A DNA stretch of 64,000 bases from Microbacterium halophytorum. GTDB taxonomy: Bacteria; Actinomycetota; Actinomycetes; Actinomycetales; Microbacteriaceae. The notes beneath the pieces were generated by a model. The model had not been told where the DNA came from. It made no database searches and saw only the letters and a list, made by a program, of their open reading frames with translations. Positions 51,581 to 61,469 of this stretch are shown here, piece by piece. The stretch's first letter is position 1. Every line of letters starts with the position of its first letter. The translations under genes were made by a program, and so were the position numbers. Where the stretch lies: positions 248,001 through 312,000 of the forward strand of contig NZ_PNFA01000005.1 in assembly GCF_002970975.1 (NCBI RefSeq), read 5' to 3'.

Positions 51581-52045
51581 TCAGTTGATGCTGCCGCCTG
51601 CTGCGACGATCTTCTGCTCGGCCGCTGCCGAGACCTTGTCGACCGTCACGTTCAGCGCGACGCTGACATCGCCGTCGCCGAGGACCTTGACGAGCTGGTT
51701 CTTGCGAACCGCGCCCTTCGCGACGAGGTCCTCGCGCGTGACGTCACCGCCTGCCGGGTAGAGCTCGGCGAGCTTCGCCACGTTCACGACCTGGTACTCG
51801 GTGCGGAACGGGTTCTTGAAGCCGCGCAGCTTCGGCGTGCGCATGTGGAGCGGCATCTGGCCGCCCTCGAAGCCCACGCGCACGGTGTTGCGCGCCCGCG
51901 TGCCCTTCGTACCGCGACCCGCGGTCTTGCCCTTCGAGCCCTCACCACGGCCCTTGCGGGTCTTCGCGGTGTTGGCGCCGGGAACGGGACGCAGGTGGTG
52001 CGCCTTGAGCACGCCGGGGCGCGACTCTTCGCTGTTCTCAGCCAT
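51581..52045 (-). CDS. rplO: Ribosomal protein uL15
   Basis: The product has 154 residues. [60 protein letters not shown] are the Gly/Arg-rich L15 core; the C-terminal [20 protein letters not shown] ends the fold. It overlaps rpmD by one base. It is the last gene of the spc operon before a strong hairpin. Confidence 0.97.
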   Translation of the reverse strand: MAENSEESRPGVLKAHHLRPVPGANTAKTRKGRGEGSKGKTAGRGTKGTRARNTVRVGFEGGQMPLHMRTPKLRGFKNPFRTEYQVVNVAKLAELYPAGGDVTREDLVAKGAVRKNQLVKVLGDGDVSVALNVTVDKVSAAAEQKIVAAGGSIN

Positions 52046-52230
52046 TAGTTGATCTCCTCGACCTGGACGAGGTGAGCAACGGCCCTGACGTAACCGCGCG
52101 TCTGCGCGTCGTCCGGACGGACGACCGAGTCGCCGATCCGCTTGAGGCCGAGGCTGCGCAGCGTGTCACGCTGGTTCTGCTTCTCGCTCACCTTGGACTT
52201 GATCTGCGTAACCTTGAGGCGCTCTGCCAT
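52045..52230 (-). CDS. rpmD: Ribosomal protein uL30
   Basis: The product has 61 residues ([40 protein letters not shown]). I used ATG at 52230, which overlaps the rpsE stop; GTG at 52233 would add one Met. Length and the KVTQIKS and [10 protein letters not shown] blocks match L30. Confidence 0.97.
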   Translation of the reverse strand: MAERLKVTQIKSKVSEKQNQRDTLRSLGLKRIGDSVVRPDDAQTRGYVRAVAHLVQVEEIN

Positions 52231-52919
52231 CACGCACCTGCCTTCTCAGCGGCGGCGGCGGCAGCCTTCGCCTCGTTCCGGATGATGATGCCCGGGACGA
52301 CCTGGTCGTACTCGAGGCCGCGGCGCGCGGCGACGGCACGGGGCTCCTCGAGGCCCTTCAGCGCCGCAACGGTCGCGCCCACGATGTTGATCGTGTTCGA
52401 CGAGCCGAGCGACTTCGACAGGACGTCGTGGATACCGGCGCACTCGAGCACGGCGCGGACCGGACCACCGGCGATGACACCGGTACCGGCGGCAGCCGGG
52501 CGGAGCAGCACGACGCCGGCAGCGGCCTCGCCCTGCACCGGGTGCGGGATCGTGTTGCCGATGCGCGGAACGCGGAAGAAGTTGCGCTTCGCCTCTTCGA
52601 CGCCCTTCGAGATCGCGAGGGGCACCTCGCGGGCCTTGCCGTAGCCGACGCCCACGAGGCCGTTGCCGTCACCCACGACGACGAGCGCCGTGAAGCTGAA
52701 GCGACGGCCGCCCTTGACGACCTTCGACACGCGGTTGATCGTGACGACGCGCTCGAGGAACTGGCTGTCGTTGCCGCGGCCGCTGTTGCGGTCGTTGCCC
52801 CGACGCTCGCCGCGGCCGCCACGGCCGCCGCGGCGCTCCTCGCGCTGCTGCTCGCCGGCGCCCTGGGCGGGTGCCTGAGCGGCTTCGGTGGTCACTTCGG
52901 TCTCCTTGTTGTCACTCAC
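52230..52919 (-). CDS. rpsE: Ribosomal protein uS5
   Basis: The product has 229 residues. The S5 core (about 55-210) has [40 protein letters not shown] and [20 protein letters not shown]. An N-terminal extension of about 50 residues ([32 protein letters not shown]) is Arg/Gly-rich, as often in Microbacteriaceae. GTG at 52919 overlaps the rplR stop. Confidence 0.97.
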   Translation of the reverse strand: MSDNKETEVTTEAAQAPAQGAGEQQREERRGGRGGRGERRGNDRNSGRGNDSQFLERVVTINRVSKVVKGGRRFSFTALVVVGDGNGLVGVGYGKAREVPLAISKGVEEAKRNFFRVPRIGNTIPHPVQGEAAAGVVLLRPAAAGTGVIAGGPVRAVLECAGIHDVLSKSLGSSNTINIVGATVAALKGLEEPRAVAARRGLEYDQVVPGIIIRNEAKAAAAAAEKAGA

Positions 52920-53275
52920 AGGTTCAGCCCTCCTTCGCGGGCGCCCTCGGCGATCGCGGCAACACGACCGGCGTAGCGGTTTCCGCCGCGGTCGAACACC
53001 GCGTCGGTGATGCCGGCAGACTTCGCGCGCTCGGCGAGGAGCTCGCCGACCTTGCGGGCCTTGGCGGTCTTGTCGCTGTCGGCGCCGCGCAGGTCAGCCT
53101 CGAGCGTGGACGCGCTGGCGAGCGTGTGGCCCGCCGCGTCGTCGATGAGCTGCACGAACACGTGGCGCGACGAACGGGTCACGACGAGGCGCGGCCGGGC
53201 GTCGGTGCCGACGACCTTCTTGCGAAGGCGGGCGTGGCGGCGCTTGCGCGCGGCGGACTTGGAAGTCACAGCCAT
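52916..53275 (-). CDS. rplR: Ribosomal protein uL18
   Basis: The product has 119 residues. [40 protein letters not shown] and the end [20 protein letters not shown] match the 5S rRNA-binding protein L18. It lies between rplF and rpsE. Confidence 0.97.
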   Translation of the reverse strand: MAVTSKSAARKRRHARLRKKVVGTDARPRLVVTRSSRHVFVQLIDDAAGHTLASASTLEADLRGADSDKTAKARKVGELLAERAKSAGITDAVFDRGGNRYAGRVAAIAEGAREGGLNL

Positions 53276-53277
53276 GA

Positions 53278-53814
53278 TTACTTACCAGCCTTTCCGGCCT
53301 TGCGGCGGACCTGCTCGCCGGCGTAGCGCACGCCCTTGCCCTTGTAGGGCTCCGGCTTGCGGATCTTGCGGATGTTCGCGGCGACCTCACCGACGGCTTG
53401 CTTGTCGATCCCGGTGACCGTGATCTTGTTGTTGCCCTCGACCTGGAAGGTGATGCCCGCGGGGGGCTCGACCGAGACCGGGTGCGAGAAGCCGAGCGCG
53501 AGCTCGATGCCCTGGCCCTTCTGCTGCACGCGGTAGCCGGTGCCGACGATCTCGAGGCCCTTGGAGTAGCCCTCGGTCACACCGATGATGTTGTTGTTGA
53601 TCAGGGTGCGGGTCAGGCCGTGCAGGGCACGCGACTCGCGCTCGTCGTCGGGGCGGGTGACGAGAACCTGGTTCTCCTCGACCTTGGCCTCGATGGGCGA
53701 CGCGATGCGCGAGGAGAGCTCGCCCTTCGGGCCCTTGACGATCGCCTGGTCCCCGTCGATCGTCACAGTGACGCCGGCGGGAATGTCAATGGGAAGACGT
53801 CCAATACGCGACAT
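53278..53814 (-). CDS. rplF: Ribosomal protein uL6
   Basis: The product has 178 residues: [20 protein letters not shown] and [13 protein letters not shown] in the first domain, then [20 protein letters not shown] and the C-terminal signature [20 protein letters not shown]. It lies at the sarcin-ricin region of the large subunit. Order rpsH-rplF-rplR is conserved. Confidence 0.98.
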   Translation of the reverse strand: MSRIGRLPIDIPAGVTVTIDGDQAIVKGPKGELSSRIASPIEAKVEENQVLVTRPDDERESRALHGLTRTLINNNIIGVTEGYSKGLEIVGTGYRVQQKGQGIELALGFSHPVSVEPPAGITFQVEGNNKITVTGIDKQAVGEVAANIRKIRKPEPYKGKGVRYAGEQVRRKAGKAGK

Positions 53815-53820
53815 GGATGA

Positions 53821-54219
53821 TCACCACACGTAGGCGAGGACTTCCCCACCCACGCCCTTCTGCTCGGCCTGGCGGTTCGTGAGAAGGCCCGACGAAGTGG
53901 ACAGGATTGCAACGCCGAGACCGCCGAGCACGACGGGGAGCTCGGTCGACTTCGCGTACACGCGGAGGCCGGGCTTCGAGACGCGCTTGATGCCGGCGAT
54001 CGACCGCTCGCGGTTCGGGCCGTACTTCAGCGTCAGCGTGATGTTCTTGCCCACGCGGGCGTCCGACTCCTCGAAGGACGAGATGAAGCCCTCGGCCTTG
54101 AGCAGTTCGGCGATGCGCGTCTTCAGCTTGCTCGACGGCAGGGTCACGGTGTCGTGGTGCGCCGAGTTCGCGTTGCGCAGACGGGTCAGCATGTCTGCGA
54201 CCGGGTCTGTCATTGTCAT
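53821..54219 (-). CDS. rpsH: Ribosomal protein uS8
   Basis: The product has 132 residues: [40 protein letters not shown] and the end IATSSG-like block [20 protein letters not shown] with GEVLAYVW. It binds 16S helix 21 and in E. coli represses the spc operon. A 99-bp gap with a perfect hairpin replaces the rpsN gene normally found before it. Confidence 0.98.
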   Translation of the reverse strand: MTMTDPVADMLTRLRNANSAHHDTVTLPSSKLKTRIAELLKAEGFISSFEESDARVGKNITLTLKYGPNRERSIAGIKRVSKPGLRVYAKSTELPVVLGGLGVAILSTSSGLLTNRQAEQKGVGGEVLAYVW

Positions 54220-54282
54220 TTCTTGATTCCTTTGATCATGAGGTTTCGGCTGCCGTTACACGACAGACGACCTTCGATGAAG

Positions 54283-54308
54283 GGGGCCCGCCCGTGCGGG
54301 CGGGCCCC
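54283..54308 (-). terminator. Hairpin between rplE and rpsH
   Basis: GGGGCCCGCCC and GGGCGGGCCCC pair perfectly (11 bp) around GTGC, 10 bp after the rplE stop. It sits where rpsN is found in many bacteria. Confidence 0.65.
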
Positions 54309-54318
54309 AACAGCGGAC

Positions 54319-54909
54319 TCAGGACTCCTGAGTCGCCTTGTTCACGAACGGGAAGCCGAGGTGGCGCAGGAACGCGCGGCCCTCGTCGTCCGACTTCGCG
54401 CTGGTCACGATCGTGATGTCGAAGCCGCGAACGCGGTCAATCTTATCCTGATCGATCTCGTGGAAGATGGACTGCTCCTGCACGCCGAACGTGTAGTTGC
54501 CGTTGCCGTCGAACTGCTTGTCCGACAGGCCGCGGAAGTCCCGGATGCGCGGGAGCGCCAGCGAGATGAGTCGGTCCAGGAACTCCCACGCGCGGTCGCC
54601 CCGGAGGGTGACGTGCGCGCCGATCTGCTGGCCCTCGCGCAGCTTGAACTGCGCGATCGACTTCTTCGCCTTCGAGACGTACGGCTTCTGGCCGGTGATC
54701 GCGGTGAGGTCGTTGATGGCCCCCTCGATCACCTTGCTGTCGCGCGCAGCCTCACCGACGCCGGTGTTCACGACGACCTTGACAAGGCCGGGAACCTGCA
54801 TGACGTTGTCGTAGCCGAACTCGTCCTGCAGCTTCTGGCGGATGTCGTCGCGGTAGACCGACTTCAGCCGCGGCTGGATTTTGCCAGCCTGCGTAGCGGT
54901 GTCACTCAT
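54319..54909 (-). CDS. rplE: Ribosomal protein uL5
   Basis: The product has 196 residues: [60 protein letters not shown] and [20 protein letters not shown]. It binds 5S rRNA and touches P-site tRNA. It is 2 bp from rplX. Confidence 0.98.
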   Translation of the reverse strand: MSDTATQAGKIQPRLKSVYRDDIRQKLQDEFGYDNVMQVPGLVKVVVNTGVGEAARDSKVIEGAINDLTAITGQKPYVSKAKKSIAQFKLREGQQIGAHVTLRGDRAWEFLDRLISLALPRIRDFRGLSDKQFDGNGNYTFGVQEQSIFHEIDQDKIDRVRGFDITIVTSAKSDDEGRAFLRHLGFPFVNKATQES

Positions 54910-54911
54910 TC

Positions 54912-55271
54912 TCAGATGTCCTTACCCGACTTCTTCGCGTACCGAACGCGAACAGTCTTCTTGACGCCGTCCTTGACCTGCTCCTCGAGGCGGAAGCCGA
55001 CGCGGGTCGGCTTCTTCGTCTCGGGGTCGACGACCGCAACGTTGGACACGTGGATGGGGGCCTCGAGGGTCTCGATGCCGCCCGTCTTCGTGCCGCGCTG
55101 GGTCTGGCCGACGCGCGTGTGCTTGGTGATGTAGTTGACGCCCTCGACGACGACGCGGTTGCCCCCGTCGACGACCTCGAGCACCTTGCCCTGCTTGCCG
55201 CGGTCGCCGCCGCGGTCCTGCTTGGCACCCGTGATGACCTCCACGAGGTCACCCTTCTTGATATTCGCCAT
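54912..55271 (-). CDS. rplX: Ribosomal protein uL24
   Basis: The product has 119 residues. The KOW motif ([31 protein letters not shown]) and [20 protein letters not shown] are the L24 marks. It starts large-subunit assembly. It lies between rplN and rplE. Confidence 0.97.
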   Translation of the reverse strand: MANIKKGDLVEVITGAKQDRGGDRGKQGKVLEVVDGGNRVVVEGVNYITKHTRVGQTQRGTKTGGIETLEAPIHVSNVAVVDPETKKPTRVGFRLEEQVKDGVKKTVRVRYAKKSGKDI

Positions 55272-55274
55272 GAG

Positions 55275-55643
55275 TTACAGCACCTCCGGGGCGAGCGAGA
55301 CGATCTTCATGAACTTGCGGTCACGGAGCTCGCGGCCGACCGGACCGAAGATGCGGGTGCCGCGAGGCTCCCCGTCGCTCTTCAGGATCACGGCGGCGTT
55401 CTCATCGAACTTGATGTACGAACCGTCGGCACGACGCGTCTGCTTGACGGTGCGGACGACGACGGCCTTGACCACGTCGCCCTTCTTGACGTTGCCGCCG
55501 GGGATCGCGTCCTTGACGGTCGCGACGATCGTGTCGCCCACGCCCGCGTAGCGGCGGCTCGAACCACCGAGAACGCGGATCGTCAGCAGCTCCTTGGCGC
55601 CGGAGTTGTCGGCGACCTTGAGGCGGGATTCGTTCTGGATCAT
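55275..55643 (-). CDS. rplN: Ribosomal protein uL14
   Basis: The product has 122 residues: [40 protein letters not shown] and [20 protein letters not shown] with LAPEVL at the end. It forms a bridge to the small subunit. In many bacteria it starts the spc operon; here it is only 3 bp from rpsQ, so S10 and spc genes are probably continuous. Confidence 0.98.
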   Translation of the reverse strand: MIQNESRLKVADNSGAKELLTIRVLGGSSRRYAGVGDTIVATVKDAIPGGNVKKGDVVKAVVVRTVKQTRRADGSYIKFDENAAVILKSDGEPRGTRIFGPVGRELRDRKFMKIVSLAPEVL

Positions 55644-55646
55644 CGC

Positions 55647-55931
55647 TTACTTCGCCTTCTCGAGGATCTCCACCAGGCGCCAGCGCTTGGTGGCGCTGGT
55701 CGGGCGGGTCTCGTGGATCTCGACGAGGTCGCCGATGCCGGCGGTGTTCTGCTCGTCGTGGGCCTTCAGCTTGCTGGAGCGACGGATGACCTTGCCGTAG
55801 AGGGGGTGCTTCACGCGGTCCTCGACCTCGACGACGATGGTCTTGTCCATCTTGTCGCTCACAACGTAGCCGCGAGCCGACTTGCGGTAGCCGCGCTCGA
55901 CGGCTTCCTCGGTCTTGTTCTCAGTGGCCAT
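55647..55931 (-). CDS. rpsQ: Ribosomal protein uS17
   Basis: The product has 94 residues with an S17 OB fold: [40 protein letters not shown] and [21 protein letters not shown] short 15-residue extension precedes the domain. It overlaps rpmC by one base. Confidence 0.97.
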   Translation of the reverse strand: MATENKTEEAVERGYRKSARGYVVSDKMDKTIVVEVEDRVKHPLYGKVIRRSSKLKAHDEQNTAGIGDLVEIHETRPTSATKRWRLVEILEKAK

Positions 55932-56233
55932 CAGGCAGCCTCTCCTTCAGCCGGGGTGTCCTCGGCCTTCTTGGCCTTCTTCTTCGCGGCCTTCTTCTCC
56001 ACCGGAGCCGGGGTGGCACGGATGCCGAGCTCGCGCTCGCGGATCACGGTGTACAGGCGCGCGATGTCGCGCTTGACCGCACGGATGCGGCCGTGCGCGT
56101 CCAGCTGGCCGGTGGCCGACTGGAACCGGAGGTTGAAAAGCTCCTCCTTGGCCTTGCGCAGTTCCTCGACGAGGCGCTGGTCCTCGAATGTGTCGAGCTC
56201 GGTCACAGCGAGCTCCTTGGTGCCGACAGCCAT
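55931..56233 (-). CDS. rpmC: Ribosomal protein uL29
   Basis: The product has 100 residues. L29 proper (about 10-75) has [20 protein letters not shown] and [20 protein letters not shown]. The last 25 residues are a Lys/Ala/Glu tail ([20 protein letters not shown]) absent from most L29 proteins outside actinobacteria. One-base overlaps link it to rplP and rpsQ. Confidence 0.97.
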   Translation of the reverse strand: MAVGTKELAVTELDTFEDQRLVEELRKAKEELFNLRFQSATGQLDAHGRIRAVKRDIARLYTVIRERELGIRATPAPVEKKAAKKKAKKAEDTPAEGEAA

Positions 56234-56652
56234 TACGCGTCGCCCTCCTCGCGAGTGATGATGCGTGCCTTGAGAGGCAGCTTGTGCATGGCACGGGTCA
56301 GGGCCTCACGAGCGAGCTGCTCGTCGACGCCGGCGACCTCGAACAGGACGCGACCCGGCTTGACGTTGGCGACCCACCACTCCGGCGAACCCTTACCGGA
56401 GCCCATGCGGACCTCGGCAGGCTTCTTCGTGAGCGGACGGTCGGGGTAGATGTTGATCCACACCTTGCCGCCGCGCTTGATGTGACGCGTCATGGCGATA
56501 CGAGCTGCCTCGATCTGACGGTTCGTCACGTACGCGGGCGTCAGGGCCTGGATGCCGTACTCGCCGAAGGAGACCTTCGTGCCGCCGGTGGCCTGGCCCG
56601 AGCGCTTCGGGTGGTGCTGCTTGCGGTACTTGACCTTGCGGGGGATAAGCAT
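56233..56652 (-). CDS. rplP: Ribosomal protein uL16
   Basis: The product has 139 residues: [60 protein letters not shown] and [16 protein letters not shown] [20 protein letters not shown]. It helps place tRNA at the A site. One-base overlaps link it to rpsC and rpmC. Confidence 0.98.
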   Translation of the reverse strand: MLIPRKVKYRKQHHPKRSGQATGGTKVSFGEYGIQALTPAYVTNRQIEAARIAMTRHIKRGGKVWINIYPDRPLTKKPAEVRMGSGKGSPEWWVANVKPGRVLFEVAGVDEQLAREALTRAMHKLPLKARIITREEGDA

Positions 56653-57416
56653 CAGGCAGACGCTCCTTCCGGCGCCTTCTGCGCACCGGCGTCGTTTCCA
56701 CGACGCGGGCCGCGACGGCCGCCACGATCACGGTCGCGCGCAGGCTTCTGGTTGGCCTGCTCGCGAGCGAGCTCCTTGTTGGTGAGGTCGCCGTTGTAGA
56801 CCCAGACCTTCACGCCGATGCGGCCGAAGGTGGTCTTCGCCTCGTAGAAGCCGTAGTCGATGTTCGCGCGCAGCGTGTGCAGCGGCACACGACCCTCGCG
56901 GTAGAACTCGGTGCGGCTCATCTCGGCGCCGCCGAGGCGGCCCGAGACCTGGATCCGGATGCCCTTGGCGCCGGCGCGCTGGGCGCCCTGCAGACCCTTG
57001 CGCATCGCGCGGCGGAAGGCCACGCGACCCGCGAGCTGCTCGGCGATGCCCTGGGCGACCAGCTGAGCGTCGGCCTCGGGGTTCTTGACCTCGAGGATGT
57101 TCAGCTGGATCTGCTTGCCGGTCAGCTTCTCGAGCTGGCCGCGGATGCGCTCGGCCTCCGCGCCGCGACGACCGATCACGATGCCCGGGCGGGCCGTGTG
57201 GATGTCGATGCGGACGCGGTCCTTGGTGCGCTCGATCTCGATCCGGCTCACGCCGGCGCGGTCGAGCGAGGTGCGCAGCATCTCGCGGATCTTGATGTCT
57301 TCGGCCACGTAGTCGGCGTACCGCTGGCCCGGCTTCGTCGAATCAGAGAACCAGCGCGAGACGTGGTCCGTCGTGATACCGAGGCGGAAGCCGTAAGGGT
57401 TGATCTTCTGGCCCAT
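56652..57416 (-). CDS. rpsC: Ribosomal protein uS3
   Basis: The product has 254 residues: [20 protein letters not shown], the KH domain with [20 protein letters not shown], and the C-terminal half [24 protein letters not shown] block with VWVYNGDL. The last 45 residues are a basic Arg/Gly tail ([20 protein letters not shown]). It shares the mRNA entry helicase site with S4 and S5. Confidence 0.98.
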   Translation of the reverse strand: MGQKINPYGFRLGITTDHVSRWFSDSTKPGQRYADYVAEDIKIREMLRTSLDRAGVSRIEIERTKDRVRIDIHTARPGIVIGRRGAEAERIRGQLEKLTGKQIQLNILEVKNPEADAQLVAQGIAEQLAGRVAFRRAMRKGLQGAQRAGAKGIRIQVSGRLGGAEMSRTEFYREGRVPLHTLRANIDYGFYEAKTTFGRIGVKVWVYNGDLTNKELAREQANQKPARDRDRGGRRGPRRGNDAGAQKAPEGASA

Positions 57417-57814
57417 TACTTGCTCGCCTTCTTGTCGCTGCCGGTCGTCGCGGACTCCGCGACCTCCGGCGTCGAGAGCACGACCGTGATGTGGCTCGTG
57501 CGCTTCTTGATCTGGTCGGCGCGGCCCTGGGCGCGGGGACGGAAGCGCTTCAGCGTCGTCCCCTCGTCCACGAAGGCGTTCTTGACGAACAGATCCTGGC
57601 TGTCGAGGTACTCCCCGTCCTTCTCCGCCTTGACCTGGGCGTTCGCCATGGCCGACTCCACAAGCTTGTAGATCGGCTCACTGGCGCCCTGCGCAGCGAA
57701 CTTCAGGATGGCGAGGGCCTCTTCGGCCTGCTTGCCCTTGATGAGCGCGACAACACGACGAGCCTTCTGAGGGGTCACGCGGATGTGTCGCACGCGTGCG
57801 ATGGACTCCACCAT
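57416..57814 (-). CDS. rplV: Ribosomal protein uL22
   Basis: The product has 132 residues: [40 protein letters not shown] and [20 protein letters not shown] with TVVL, the hairpin that lines the exit tunnel. The final 20 residues ([19 protein letters not shown]) extend beyond the usual end. It is coupled to rpsC by one base. Confidence 0.98.
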   Translation of the reverse strand: MVESIARVRHIRVTPQKARRVVALIKGKQAEEALAILKFAAQGASEPIYKLVESAMANAQVKAEKDGEYLDSQDLFVKNAFVDEGTTLKRFRPRAQGRADQIKKRTSHITVVLSTPEVAESATTGSDKKASK

Positions 57815-57837
57815 TTCTTCTCCTCTGCGTCGCCGCG

Positions 57838-58119
57838 TCAGCGGCGACGGCCCTTCTTGTCGTCCTTCACGTGGCCGCGGAAGGTGCGGGTGGGCGCGAA
57901 CTCGCCCAGCTTGTGGCCGACCATGGACTCGGACACGAACACGGGGATGTGCTTGCGTCCGTCGTGCACGGCGATCGTGTGGCCCAGCATGGCCGGGACG
58001 ATCATCGAGCGACGCGACCAGGTCTTGATGACGTTCTTCGAACCCGACTCGTTCTGCGAGACAACCTTGCGAAGCAGGTGCTCGTCGACGAAGGGGCCCT
58101 TCTTCAGACTGCGTGGCAT
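57838..58119 (-). CDS. rpsS: Ribosomal protein uS19
   Basis: The product has 93 residues, from [20 protein letters not shown] to the conserved [20 protein letters not shown] and TRTFRGHVK end. I chose ATG at 58119 as the universal S19 start; the frame continues upstream without conservation. Confidence 0.98.
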   Translation of the reverse strand: MPRSLKKGPFVDEHLLRKVVSQNESGSKNVIKTWSRRSMIVPAMLGHTIAVHDGRKHIPVFVSESMVGHKLGEFAPTRTFRGHVKDDKKGRRR

Positions 58120-58130
58120 CTTCTTGACTC

Positions 58131-58970
58131 CTACTTGCGCTTCTTGCCGGCAGTACGGCGACGCACGATGAGCTTGTCGCTTTCCTTGTTGGCGTGACGG
58201 GTACGGCCCTCTGCCTGGCCCCACGGCGAAACGGGGTGGCGGCCACCGGAAGTGCGGCCCTCACCACCACCGTGCGGGTGGTCGATCGGGTTCATGACGA
58301 CACCGCGGACGGTCGGGCGGATGCCCTTCCAGCGGTTGCGGCCCGCCTTGCCCCAGTTGATGTTCGACTGCTCGGCGTTGCCGACCTCGCCGATCGTGGC
58401 GCGGCAGCGCGCGTCGACGTTGCGGACCTCGCCCGAGGGGAGGCGCAGCTGCGCGTAGGGGCCGTCCTTCGCGACGAGACGCACCGAGGCGCCCGCCGAA
58501 CGAGCCATCTTCGCGCCGCCGCCGGGGCGGAGTTCGATGGCGTGCACAACGGTACCCGTGGGGATGTTGCGCAGCGGCAGGTTGTTGCCCGGCTTGATGT
58601 CGGCGTTCGGGCCCGACTCGACGACGTCGCCCTGCGAGAGCTTGTTCGGCGCCAGGATGTATCGCTTCGTGCCGTCCGCGAAGTGCAGCAGCGCGATGCG
58701 CGCCGTGCGGTTCGGGTCGTACTCGATGTGCGCGACCTTGGCGTCGATGCCGTCCTTGTCGTTGCGACGGAAATCGATCACGCGGTACTGGCGCTTGTGG
58801 CCACCACCGATGTGACGGGTCGTGATGCGACCCTGGTTGTTGCGACCGCCCGTCTTGGACAGGGGGCGCAGCAGCGACTTCTCCGGCGTGGATCGGGTGA
58901 TCTCCGCGAAGTCAGCCACCGACGAGCCGCGACGACCGGGGGTCGTGGGCTTGTAATTGCGAATAGCCAT
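58131..58970 (-). CDS. rplB: Ribosomal protein uL2
   Basis: The product has 279 residues: [60 protein letters not shown] and [20 protein letters not shown], the peptidyl-transferase-proximal His region. It is central to large-subunit assembly and lies between rplW and rpsS. Confidence 0.98.
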   Translation of the reverse strand: MAIRNYKPTTPGRRGSSVADFAEITRSTPEKSLLRPLSKTGGRNNQGRITTRHIGGGHKRQYRVIDFRRNDKDGIDAKVAHIEYDPNRTARIALLHFADGTKRYILAPNKLSQGDVVESGPNADIKPGNNLPLRNIPTGTVVHAIELRPGGGAKMARSAGASVRLVAKDGPYAQLRLPSGEVRNVDARCRATIGEVGNAEQSNINWGKAGRNRWKGIRPTVRGVVMNPIDHPHGGGEGRTSGGRHPVSPWGQAEGRTRHANKESDKLIVRRRTAGKKRK

Positions 58971-58994
58971 TGTTCTGTTCAGTCCTTCCGGCTA

Positions 58995-59294
58995 TCAGGC
59001 GACTGCCGTGAAGATGTCGATGGTGCCCGACTTCAGCGTGACGATGGCGCGCTTGGTGTCCTTGCGCTTGCCGGTGCCGAAGCGGGTGCGGCGGGACTTG
59101 CCGACGCGGTTGATCGTGTTCACCGAGGCGACCTTCACATCGAAGATCTTCTCGATCGCGAGCTTGATCTCGGTCTTGTTCGACCGCGGGTCGACGAGGA
59201 AGGTGTACTTGCCCTCGTCGATGAGCCCGTAGCTCTTCTCCGAAACCACCGGCTTCAGGATGATGTCGCGCGGGTCCTTGTTGATCGCGGTCAT
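58995..59294 (-). CDS. rplW: Ribosomal protein uL23
   Basis: The product has 99 residues: [40 protein letters not shown] and [20 protein letters not shown]. It sits at the tunnel exit and docks SRP and trigger factor. ATG at 59294 overlaps the rplD stop by 4 bp. Confidence 0.97.
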   Translation of the reverse strand: MTAINKDPRDIILKPVVSEKSYGLIDEGKYTFLVDPRSNKTEIKLAIEKIFDVKVASVNTINRVGKSRRTRFGTGKRKDTKRAIVTLKSGTIDIFTAVA

Positions 59295-59950
59295 GCCGAG
59301 ACCTCCTCCGTGGCGCCGACCTTGGTCGCGACGAACGCGTCGAGGGCGGCCTTGGTGAAGACGATGTCGTCGGAGACGATCACGTCGTAGGCGTTGAGCT
59401 GGTCGGGCGTCACGATGTGGACGTTCACCAGGTTGCGCACGCTCAGGAAGCTGAAGTCGTCGGTGCGGTCGAGCACGACGAGAACGCGCTTGCCCGGGGC
59501 AGCGGTCGCGATGTAGCCGGCAGCGGCCTTGGTCGAGGGCGCCTCGAAGCCGAACGAGTCGACGACGTGGATGCGCTCGCCGCGAAGACGGTCGCTGAGC
59601 GCGCCGGCGAGGGCGGCAGCGATCATCTTCTTGGGGGTGCGCTGCGAGTAGTCGCGCGGCTTCGGGCCGTGCACGATGCCACCGCCGCGGTGCTCGGGCT
59701 GGCGGATCGAACCCTGACGGGCACGACCGGTTCCCTTCTGGCGGAACGGCTTCGCACCGGTACCGGAGACCTCACCGCGACGCTTGGTCGAGTGGGTGCC
59801 CTGGCGCGCCGCAGCCTGCTGCGCGACGACGACCTGGTGGATCAGCGGAATGTTCGTCTTGACGTCGAACACCTCGGCGGGCAGGTCGACGGTGCCGACC
59901 TTCTTGCCAGCGGTGTCCTGGACGTCGAGAGCGAGAGTCGAGTCAGCCAT
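59291..59950 (-). CDS. rplD: Ribosomal protein uL4
   Basis: The product has 219 residues: [60 protein letters not shown], the tunnel-reaching loop. In E. coli L4 represses its own S10 operon by binding the leader; no matching leader structure is obvious here. It lies 5 bp after rplC. Confidence 0.98.
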   Translation of the reverse strand: MADSTLALDVQDTAGKKVGTVDLPAEVFDVKTNIPLIHQVVVAQQAAARQGTHSTKRRGEVSGTGAKPFRQKGTGRARQGSIRQPEHRGGGIVHGPKPRDYSQRTPKKMIAAALAGALSDRLRGERIHVVDSFGFEAPSTKAAAGYIATAAPGKRVLVVLDRTDDFSFLSVRNLVNVHIVTPDQLNAYDVIVSDDIVFTKAALDAFVATKVGATEEVSA

Positions 59951-59955
59951 CTAAC

Positions 59956-60615
59956 TCAGGCCCCCTTCACAGCGTTGCGGACGTACACGGCGCGGCCGCG
60001 CGCACCGGGGACGGCGCCCTTGACGAGCAGCAGACCCTTCTCGGCGTCGACGGCGTGCACCGTGAGGTTGAGGACGGTCACGCGCTCGGCGCCCATACGG
60101 CCCGCCATGCGCATGCCCTTGAACACGCGACCCGGCGTGGCAGCGCCACCGATCGAACCGGGCTTGCGGTGGTTGCGGTGCTGGCCGTGCGAAGCGCCGA
60201 CACCCTTGAAGTTGTGGCGCTTCATGACACCGGCGGTGCCCTTGCCCTTGCTCGTGCCGACGACGTCGACGAGCTGGCCGGCCTCGAAGGTGCCGTCGAC
60301 CGTGAGCTCCTGGCCGAGTGCGTACTCAGCAGCGTCAGCGGTGCGGATCTCCGTCAGGCGACGGCGGGGCGTCACGCCAGCAGCCTCGAAGTGGGCGGCG
60401 AGCGGCTTCGTGACCTTGCGCGGGTCGATGGCGCCTGCGGCGATCTGGATGGCGTTGTAGCCGTCCTTCTCGGGCGTGCGGACCTGCGTCACGACGTTCG
60501 GGGCAACCTCGATCACGGTGACCGGGATGAGCTTGCCGTCTTCGTTCCAGACCTGGGTCATGCCGACCTTGGTGCCGAGCAGACCCTTGGACGTCTTGGT
60601 GTTGATATCAGCCAT
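59956..60615 (-). CDS. rplC: Ribosomal protein uL3
   Basis: The product has 219 residues: [40 protein letters not shown] and the RNA-reaching loop [20 protein letters not shown] with [20 protein letters not shown]. It lies 8 bp after rpsJ in the S10 operon. Confidence 0.98.
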   Translation of the reverse strand: MADINTKTSKGLLGTKVGMTQVWNEDGKLIPVTVIEVAPNVVTQVRTPEKDGYNAIQIAAGAIDPRKVTKPLAAHFEAAGVTPRRRLTEIRTADAAEYALGQELTVDGTFEAGQLVDVVGTSKGKGTAGVMKRHNFKGVGASHGQHRNHRKPGSIGGAATPGRVFKGMRMAGRMGAERVTVLNLTVHAVDAEKGLLLVKGAVPGARGRAVYVRNAVKGA

Positions 60616-60623
60616 GGCGAACC

Positions 60624-60932
60624 TCAGAGCTTGATCTCGATGTTGACGTCAGCAGGCAGGTCGAGACGCATGAGCGAGTCGACGGCCTTCGGCGTCGGGT
60701 CGACGATGTCGATGAGGCGCTTGTGCGTGCGCATCTCGAAGTGCTCGCGGCTGTCCTTGTACTTGTGGGGCGAACGGATGACCGCCACCACGTTCTTCTC
60801 GGTCGGAAGGGGCACGGGGCCCACGACCTGGGCGCCTGCGCGCGTGACCGTCTCGACGATCTTGCGCGCCGAGGAGTCGAGACCTGCGTGGTCATACGAC
60901 TTCAGGCGAATGCGGATCTTCTGTCCCGCCAT
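60624..60932 (-). CDS. rpsJ: Ribosomal protein uS10 (NusE)
   Basis: The product has 102 residues from ATG at 60932: [40 protein letters not shown] and [20 protein letters not shown]. Besides its ribosomal role it joins NusB in antitermination. It is the first gene of the S10-spc run, which is uninterrupted on the minus strand down to secY. Confidence 0.98.
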   Translation of the reverse strand: MAGQKIRIRLKSYDHAGLDSSARKIVETVTRAGAQVVGPVPLPTEKNVVAVIRSPHKYKDSREHFEMRTHKRLIDIVDPTPKAVDSLMRLDLPADVNIEIKL

Positions 60933-61469
60933 GTTCACTCTCTTTCTCGCGTCGTGCCTCTGGGGGCATTGGACGCACATCGGCACACGGGTGTGTGCCT
61001 GGCACGTGAGCGCTTCGCGCTTCGCACCGCTGTTCTGCTGTCAGCCGGGCGCCTGGGGCGCCCTCCCCTCCTTCGCGCACGGCGGACCGCGCGATCTGCG
61101 AGGGGTTATGGTTGCTCTGCTGCCCGCGGCCTAGGCCCGTCGCGGGCTCCGCTGGAGCCCGCCGCCTATGCACTGCCCTGGCAGTGATCCCGCGCCGGCA
61201 CCGAAGTGGGCGCAGGAATGTCGAACCTGACTATTCTGCCATTGGGATCACCCCCGCTGCAACCCGGGCGTGTCGCGCCGCGCGCCCCGCAATCACGCGG
61301 AAGTCGGCGCCCTCACATCCGCTTCGCGGCGCCTTCCCAGGCCACGGGCCCGGGGCGCGTCGCGGTTCACCGCCGCGCTACCCGGCCACGGCCGCGAGGA
61401 CGCCCCCGCGCCCCCTTCGGTTCACCGCGCGTGCCTAGCCTCCCGAACAGGCGAACGGGAGGGGAACGG
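60933..61469. promoter_or_regulatory. Intergenic leader region between rpsJ and ugd
   Basis: This 537-bp divergent gap should hold the S10 operon promoter and the ugd promoter. For ugd, TAGCCT at 61436-61441 fits a -10 with a 28-nt leader and GGGAGGGG. On the rpsJ side I see two perfect short hairpins (GCGGGCTCC/GGAGCCCGC, 61142-61162; CACTGCC/GGCAGTG, 61171-61186) but no convincing -10. No gene is supported. Confidence 0.4.

Noticed and set aside
60933..61205. Conserved L4-binding S10 leader
   Set aside because: Two short hairpins are visible but none resembles the E. coli S10 leader closely enough to claim it.
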